This document shows, one piece after another, positions 57,310-64,000 of a stretch of DNA of 64,000 bases. The position numbers and the translations under genes are program-made. The notes beneath the pieces are model-generated. The model was not told the DNA's origin. It did not search any database and worked only from the letters and a program-made list of their open reading frames with translations. Numbering within the stretch: position 1 is the first letter of the stretch; every line of letters starts with the position of its first letter. The stretch covers positions 62,001 to 126,000 of the forward strand of contig JAIGNY010000081.1 of assembly GCA_020152595.1 (NCBI GenBank), written 5' to 3'. This stretch comes from Chiridota heheva (taxonomy: Eukaryota > Echinodermata > Holothuroidea > Apodida > Chiridotidae).

Positions 57310-57690
57310 AGAAATTAAGATGAGGGTGGGATTTCATGTGGGACAGGGTGGAATTGTATGCAGGGCAGGGTGGGGTGAGATGTGGGTCAGGATGCGTTGG
57401 CATGTTGGACATGAGGGTGGGTTGGCATGTAGAACAGGGTGGGTTTGGCATGTGGAACAGGGTAAGTTGGCATGTGGAACAGGTTAGGTTGGCATGTGCA
57501 ACAGGGTGGGTCGACATGTGGAACAGGGTGGAATGGTATGTGGTGGGGTGTCATCTGGATTTCAGTTGTGATGGCATGTGGGTCATGCAAGTGGTGGAAT
57601 GACATACAGTATTTGGATTTTAGGTGTGATTGCATGGAGTATAGACATGTGATGACATTTGGGACAGGTTGGAATGTGGGACAGTCTGCA
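57310..57690. repeat. Minisatellite of GGCATGTGGAACAGGGTGGG-type units, copy 3
   Basis: About 20-25 bp units (TTGGCATGTGGAACAGGGTGGG) with more drift; related in motif to the arrays at 7640-8245 and 48850-49680. Confidence 0.75.
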
Positions 57691-59929
57691 ATATGCAATA
57701 TTAGCAGTGAGGGGATTTGTATTGTTTCCAATGTCTAGTTTGTTTTACATTAAGCAATATTGTTTCACATAAATTTGCTTTAATGTTATTGTACATTTTT
57801 CATGTTGCTTGACTTTGCTTGACACACATTATTTTCTTTAAATTGGAAGCTGTATTACAATCCAAGATGTAATTCTGTGAATGTGTAGGGATTGGGTGAG
57901 GGTACAGGTTGGAAAGGCTCAATTATTGACATTCTTTCATTGATATTAGCAAGTTAGGGCCTCTCCTGTCTTTGTTGTTCAATTGATAGAACTAAAAGAG
58001 GTGTTATAGTTATAAAGACTGCTAGCGTTTACATGTTTTCTAAGTTACTGCATGGGTGAGGTAAAAATGAGCTTTTTTTTTGTCTTAAAATATCGGGAAA
58101 AACTCAGAGATATTTTGAAGCTTGTAGTAAGATGTTGTGAAAATTAACCAAGCAAATGAAAATGTAAGTGCATCTTTCAAAGCCCAAGTAATTTGAAATC
58201 ATCTGCCTCTACTACCCTATGTACTTCCCTCAATAAGCCCATTTTAGCATACTGTCCTTCCGAAAATTCATGTTGAGCAATGTTCTTCCATTTTCAGGCA
58301 GTCTGGAAATGTTCTTCCATTTTCAGCACGGGAATTCTCAACAAACAAAAAAAGACACAAAAGACATATTTTACAAAAATGTACAATAATTTTACCATAA
58401 GTTTCTTTCAATTCTTTAAACTTTATCATTTCCCAACTATCAAAAAAGTGAAGTCAGTCCCCTCCCCTCCCCCCCCCCCCCTTCCTCTCCCTTCTCCCAC
58501 ACACACATTTTCCCCTATGTGCCTTTTAGCTGAAACCGCCCTTAAGAGTGAACATCAAAATTAAAATCAGGTATAGATTCCTTGGATTTACATGTATTCA
58601 AATTAGATGTATAGGGGTTAATTCATATTCTTTGCATTTTGGATAATTGTGATAGTCCTATTATATTTGGGGTGAAAATATTTCAATATTCTTAAAAATA
58701 ACAATTCTGGATCCGTGGGCTTGAAAAATTTCATATTTGGAATTATAAGGAGAGGGAATGAGATTTTGAAATTGTGTCCTCCAGTCAAGCTTTATCACTT
58801 GAACATGTTGAACATCATTAAAAATGTTACTTCACAGAAGTTGAAAATTACTTATGAAATGTACAAGAAATCTGAAATTACTCATTTTTGTAGAAATTTG
58901 AAATCTAAAGTTATCGCGTGAAGCACACAATGTTCTTGAAGGGTGTAGAAATTGTATTTAAAAATTAGTTTAAGATGAAATAAGATAGTTTGAAATATGT
59001 TTATTAATTTTGAAACATATTTGGAAGAGATTTTTGGAAGCTAAAAATCAAATCATAACCATTCTATTTGCATGGAAAAGTTTTGCAAATAAGAAGATCA
59101 ATGACGATGCATATAGGGAAGTGCCGGTTTTTGTTGGACATATTTCAGGAGTTAAAATTTTACCCGACTGTTTGGAATACTATTTATTTCAGAATAGAAT
59201 ATGGAAATCTCAGTAAGTCAATCTTGTTTATTTTTATTTCGCCGATCCTTTTTATTTCGCTTATCATTTTAGTTGTAGTTTATATTAATTTATTTAATTT
59301 TTATCTTATGATTGATAAAAAATGGCCACGCCCTCCCCAATAGTGGTGAAGCAAGTTGCGTTGGGGCCATGGTTCCATACTTTTCAGGTTGTAATTTTGT
59401 TGTTGAAATTATTGAAAATAAATATTGATTGTAAATCTCCATAGTACACTCTGCATTGTCACTACCAATTTATTGTAGGCTAAACTGTGTCCTTTGAAAA
59501 GACATAGGAAATGAAATACTTATTTTGCTTAAAATGGCAATTTGCATGAGTTTAAAAGTATTATCTGAATTAAAGATGATTGAGTGAATTTGTAGGTTCA
59601 TTACGACTATGCAGGCCTTAATTTAATACACAGTGGGCCAAGATCCGTCGAGGACTTTTTTGTTGAAAGAAATGAGAGTTGTGATCGGAAAGTAATGCTG
59701 GTGATAGTATCTTTGTATTTAAAAATTAAATTGTAAGTTGCATAAAAACCAGTACCACATTTTTGGCTTGGAGAATGGGTTTTTTTGGCGCTTTATTGGT
59801 TGCTTTACCGGCCCTTTACTGGCGCTTTACTGGCACTAAAATTATCAGCGCAATTGTCAAACTGCTTGCATCGATACTGTGTAAATGAACCCAATTTCGT
59901 GCACTCCATTACTTCTCTCTCTCTCCCTA
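57691..59929. other. Non-coding sequence
   Basis: AT-rich; a short duplication (ATGTTCTTCCATTTTCAG twice near 58281-58326), a C-run near 58467-58480 and CT microsatellite near 59914-59928. No exon of the CYLD-like gene recognised. Confidence 0.45.
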
Positions 59930-60990
59930 GGTGCTGAGTCTGGATCAGACATTGGCAATCATGGCCCTCCAGTCACTTCTGTTTAGAGCTAAATGCATAA
60001 ACGTATTGTTACTTAGGCTGTTGTTGGTTGCCCAGTTGTTTAAGCTTTGGACATATTTAACTCGCTGCCTTCCTCTGCTTTTTTTTGCCCTCAATTTTCC
60101 CACATACTGCAACCTGTTCCAGCCCACCCTCCAATAAACATGCCTGAAAAATTCCATCCTTCTGATGGCATTGAGTAGGGACCTGTCCATGCCTGAAGCT
60201 ATCAGGACATCATCATTTGTTTTCCTTTCTCTCCAAGATATTTTCAACATTCTCCTAATGAACCACATTTCTGTAGCTTCTAATCTTTTCTTGATGTCAC
60301 TGGTAATTGTCCAGCATTCACAGCCATAGAGAAGAGTAGACCATACATATGTCTCAAGACACAGACTTTCGAGTCCATTCCAATATTTCTATTCTTCATA
60401 ATTGGATTCATTTTTGTAAAAATGTCTTTGACAATTGCAATGATTTTCTAATTTCGTTAATGCACCGACTATCTGATGTTAGTGTGTAGCCCAACTAGTG
60501 TACTTGTTTAATTGTTTCTCTTTAGCTTCATATACTACATAATGGGTTTATGGCTTTTTTGTAAACCTCCATACATTCTGTTTTCTTTACATTTAGAGAC
60601 AGCCCTCTCTTTTCACTTTCCTCTACAACTTTATCAAAAGAGACTGCAGTTTTTCTTCTGACTCTCCTCTAATTATCGTGTCATCTGCATAGCATAGCTT
60701 ATCAATATTATAGCCTCCAACTTTCAGCCCCTCAAAAATGTTGATGTTACGAAGTATTGTTTTACTGTAAATGTTGAAAAGATCTGGTGACAAAATACAC
60801 CCCTGCCCGATTACTCCTCTTGGATTAAACATGGATTTGAATGATTTACTGTAATCTCCTTCAAGTCTTATTGCTGCTTCCTGGTCCCAGTATACGTTTC
60901 TTATAACTCTGAGGTCTTTTCCGTCAATGTTTAAATTACTGAGTATTTCAAAGAGATCTTCATGTTTGACTTCGCCAACATCAAAAATTT
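59930..60990 (-). mobile_element. RTE-like LINE fragment, RT C-terminal half
   Basis: Minus strand. RT blocks GVIGQGCILSPDLFNIYSK (near 60815) and the intact YADDT (near 60690), then SEEKLQSLL. C-terminal block MWFIRRMLKISW near 60266 and GRQRVKYVQSLNNW near 60010, typical of RTE-type elements. Upstream frame is broken. Confidence 0.75.
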
Positions 60991-62396
60991 AGTCACCAAA
61001 ATCTATTACATTTTAAATGAAAATACATCTCAAATTTATAGATTCAAATATTTTTGTTTCCATGTGGTGTTTTATGAATAATATTTTGTCAAAAATTGCC
61101 CTCAAAAAGATATCAAAAAATATCAAAAAATTTTTTGGCGTGCTAGTATGAAAAGGCCCCCAAAATGGACGCTTCTATCATATGTTTCAATGAGGGTACA
61201 TAATTAGTTTCGTGCTACCTTGCATGTCTAATACATAGATAAAATTTCCCTTAGGATAATTAGTAACCCCATAGATTGTGCCCAGATTATGACCCCGTGA
61301 CAGGATTAGGAGTGTTGATAGGGCTAGTCAGAAGGTTGCTAAGATGACAAAAAGTGTGATGAAGATTTGGGGCAGGTTGGCTTGTTTGTATATGACAGAT
61401 GTACACCACATGTTATAGCTGATTGCACAAACATCAATGCACAGTGTGAAGAGTCAGAAATAACAGTTTGTTTACGCCAGGCCAGTTAATTGCCTTCCGC
61501 TAGAGATAGGGGATTATGCGACAGAACCAATTATAACTCGTCCTTTGGAGGGATGGGAGTGACGTAATGAGATAAATATCACGCCTGGCCATGTGTAGGT
61601 TGATTTTAGGTGATTGGTGTGTTGGTGAGAGTTGTAGGGGGGAAAGAGGGTTGTGATCCTATGTTTTTTTTCTAATATTAAAGGGTGGGGCAAAAAATGT
61701 CAAGTATAAGCAGAAAGAGGTTTGAAAACTGTAGATATCGCGCCATGGTTAGTTGAATTTTTTGTTGAAAAAAGTTGCATGGGCTTAACGCATGAGAGAC
61801 AATGATGAAATGTAGCCACGCACTCCACTTGTATGAATTGGCCGGGGAGTGACATGTGAAGAAACATGTTGATCCCACAATATTCATAGGTCTACTTATC
61901 CTGCGATAGGTCTTTGCCAGCTCAAGGCATCAGGCACCTCAAATTAAATGCTGAATATTTGAAGAAATATTTTATTGATTAATAATTTTGACCTTTTTTT
62001 TGCGGGTCTTTATGTATTACCGTCAAGTGAAAATTGTGTATCTTTTAATATTTTTGAATCTGTAAATCATAGAAATAAGAAAACATTCTTGGCGGGTCAA
62101 CTGTCTGCACGTGAAAATTGGGCATCTTTTAAAGTTTTTGAAACAGTCTTGATTATTTTAGTCAAGTGAAATTGCTATAAACATCTCATCTCAGTTTTGA
62201 AAGGATATTTGGCTACAAATCAGTCTCAATAGATACCAGAAGAAAATTTCAAAAAGTTAATCTAATGATTTGTCATTTCAGCGCAGATATTGTTCACAGT
62301 TTTGAAATTGGTTCTTCAAGACTTAGATTGTAATTTCTGCTTATTTTGAATTTTGGAAATCTTAAAGGCAAGATATCGTGTTCACATGGTCAGTAA
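60991..62396. other. Non-coding sequence
   Basis: AT-rich, no gene or element recognised. Confidence 0.4.
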
Positions 62397-62645
62397 TATA
62401 AACAGCTTCTATTTTCAAAATAGATTTCTATTGTCAAAATGGACTGGAATAAAGCCTTCAAATTACCATTATACTCCTTTTTCGGTAATTAAAAAAGCTC
62501 TGTACCAGAATAGGTAACAAAATTCTTGTTTGCTATTCTGGTACATAGTTTATAAAGTGACAGAAAAGGAGTAAAGTGGTAATGTGAAGGCTTTATTCCA
62601 GTCCATTTTGACAATAGAAATCCATTTTGAGATAGAAGCTGTTTG
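62397..62645. mobile_element. Fold-back MITE, about 245 bp
   Basis: The left half AACAGCTTCTATTTTCAAAA...TACTCCTTTT is the near-perfect inverse of the right half AAAAGGAGTAAAGT...GATAGAAGCTGTT. An inner pair GTACCAGAATAG / CTATTCTGGTAC closes the hairpin around a 19-base loop. No coding capacity. Confidence 0.85.
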
Positions 62646-63239
62646 TACAATAAAAGTCAGCGTTTTTGATTGGTCTTACACAACGACAACCAATCAATAC
62701 CCGCCGCGGTAGTGACAGTGCGTACTGTACATACACCCACCCCACACACACATGTTTGTAAGAGCTGCCTAATGGGGAATTTGCTTGTGGGGAATTTTTG
62801 TAGACCTATAATAGCCTTAAGGGGAATTTTTAACACAGGAAGATCATTGGGTTTGCACATAACGGCACACACAATGCTTACAGTGCATACTTATTTAGAA
62901 ACGATCTTATATTTATGTTACATCCGTATGTAAGATAAAGGTATGAATATCAAAATTCTACGAATATAATTGAGACGAGATTGTCTCTTTAAACTATAGA
63001 AAGCGGATTTTTTCCAGCAGGTATTTATGTGTTGCGGTCCTGGACAATTGGGCATCTTTCATTTTGTTTCAATTTTTAACAATCTGTAGAAGGAAAAAAA
63101 GACAATGGATTTTTGTGCCAAGTCTTTATATGTTACCGTTGTCCATGATATGCATCTTTTGAAAGGTGTCGCAAAATGCTTGCTTATTTGGAATTTGTCA
63201 AAAAAGTTTGGAGCAATTTACAACATTATGGCAAGAATT

Positions 63240-63404
<165 letters not shown>

Positions 63405-63689
63405 TATATCGACAATCATATCAGATCATATCATATCATATACTATGAAAATTGTTGGATGGAGAAAAAATGCCCTTTCGTCCTTTAAAAAAATAATATT
63501 TGGCTTGTTCCTTACTAAGTACAGATCACGTGATATTAGCACAACTTTTGAAAGATTCATGTTATTAACATAAATATCTAAGGATACCGCAGGTTAGGGC
63601 CTAATGCAGCCCCCCCCCTCCCCACCTTCTTTCCACACCACTGCCCATATCCGTTTTAAAAGTAAAATAATATAAGAAACAATGTGACT

Positions 63690-64000
63690 TTTGGCAAATG
63701 TGGCCCAAATTTTTAAGCTGAAGCGTGAATTTTTAAAGTCTAATGTGGATTTGCAAGCCTAACACTTCAATTTTCCAATCTTAACTCACATTTTTAAGCC
63801 TAACATTAATATTTTTAAAGAACTAAACTAACACAAATTTTGAAGACCTAAGTGTGAAACTTTTAACCCTAGCATGGAATAATAAACCTAAAACTGATTT
63901 TTCAACCCTAACGAAATTTTTTAAAGACATAACTGTGAAATTTCAAATCCTATTGTGCATTGTTAGGCTTAACACTGATTTCTTTTAACTCTTACACAGA
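63690..64000. repeat. Degenerate approximately 30-bp repeat at the window end
   Basis: Units of the type CTAACACTGATTTTTCAACC / AAGCCTAACATTAATATTTTTAAAG recur with drift to the window end. Confidence 0.5.

Noticed and set aside
59010..59216. Possible downstream exon of the CYLD-like gene
   Set aside because: No Cys-rich or His-box motif and no convincing splice borders.

Overview
The window is intron-rich animal genomic DNA. Exons are short with GT/AG borders and consistent phases, there is no dense prokaryotic-style coding, and repeats are abundant. The mix of LINE clades (I-like with RNase H, L2, CR1/Jockey, L1/Tx1, RTE), a Penelope-like element, a DIRS-like element and piggyBac/mariner-type DNA elements points to a marine invertebrate. 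Together with the death-domain content this suggests a deuterostome such as an echinoderm, hemichordate or cephalochordate, but that is inference; no species is identified.

One host gene can be followed across most of the window on the + strand. It is partial at both ends. Nine exons are visible: 855-1109, 6742-7062, 30143-30412, 32912-33096, 33675-33843, 37068-37323, 45609-45767, 45972-46107 and 47244-47352. Every donor phase matches the next acceptor phase (1-1-1-1-0-1-2-2-0-1), giving about 619 uninterrupted codons. The first three exons each encode a death-domain-like helical bundle. The next two make one CAP-Gly domain. The last four encode the first half of a CYLD-type USP deubiquitinase, including the catalytic-cysteine box. 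The second half of the protease (zinc/B-box insert and His box) is not seen and should lie beyond 64000. CYLD proteins as I know them have CAP-Gly and USP domains but no death domains, so a death-domain/CYLD fusion is the most notable item here.

The introns are filled with mobile DNA. Intron 1 (1110-6741) holds an I-like LINE and a tRNA-headed SINE. Intron 2 (7063-30142) holds a minisatellite-bearing repeat, an L2-like LINE split by a piggyBac-type element, an L1/Tx1-like LINE, a nested pair of I-like LINEs with a clear 12-bp target duplication, a decayed copy of a multicopy cysteine-tailed gene, another I-like LINE, a CR1/Jockey LINE and a mariner-type MITE. Intron 5 (33844-37067) holds a Penelope-like element whose 3' region contains a complete hammerhead ribozyme fold. 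Intron 6 (37324-45608) holds a deleted DIRS-like element with inverted ends and an unusual degenerate tandem array. From 47353 to the end there are minisatellites, a long inverted repeat, a LINE fragment with an internal duplication, an RTE fragment, a fold-back MITE and a long TA tract; no further exon was recognised.
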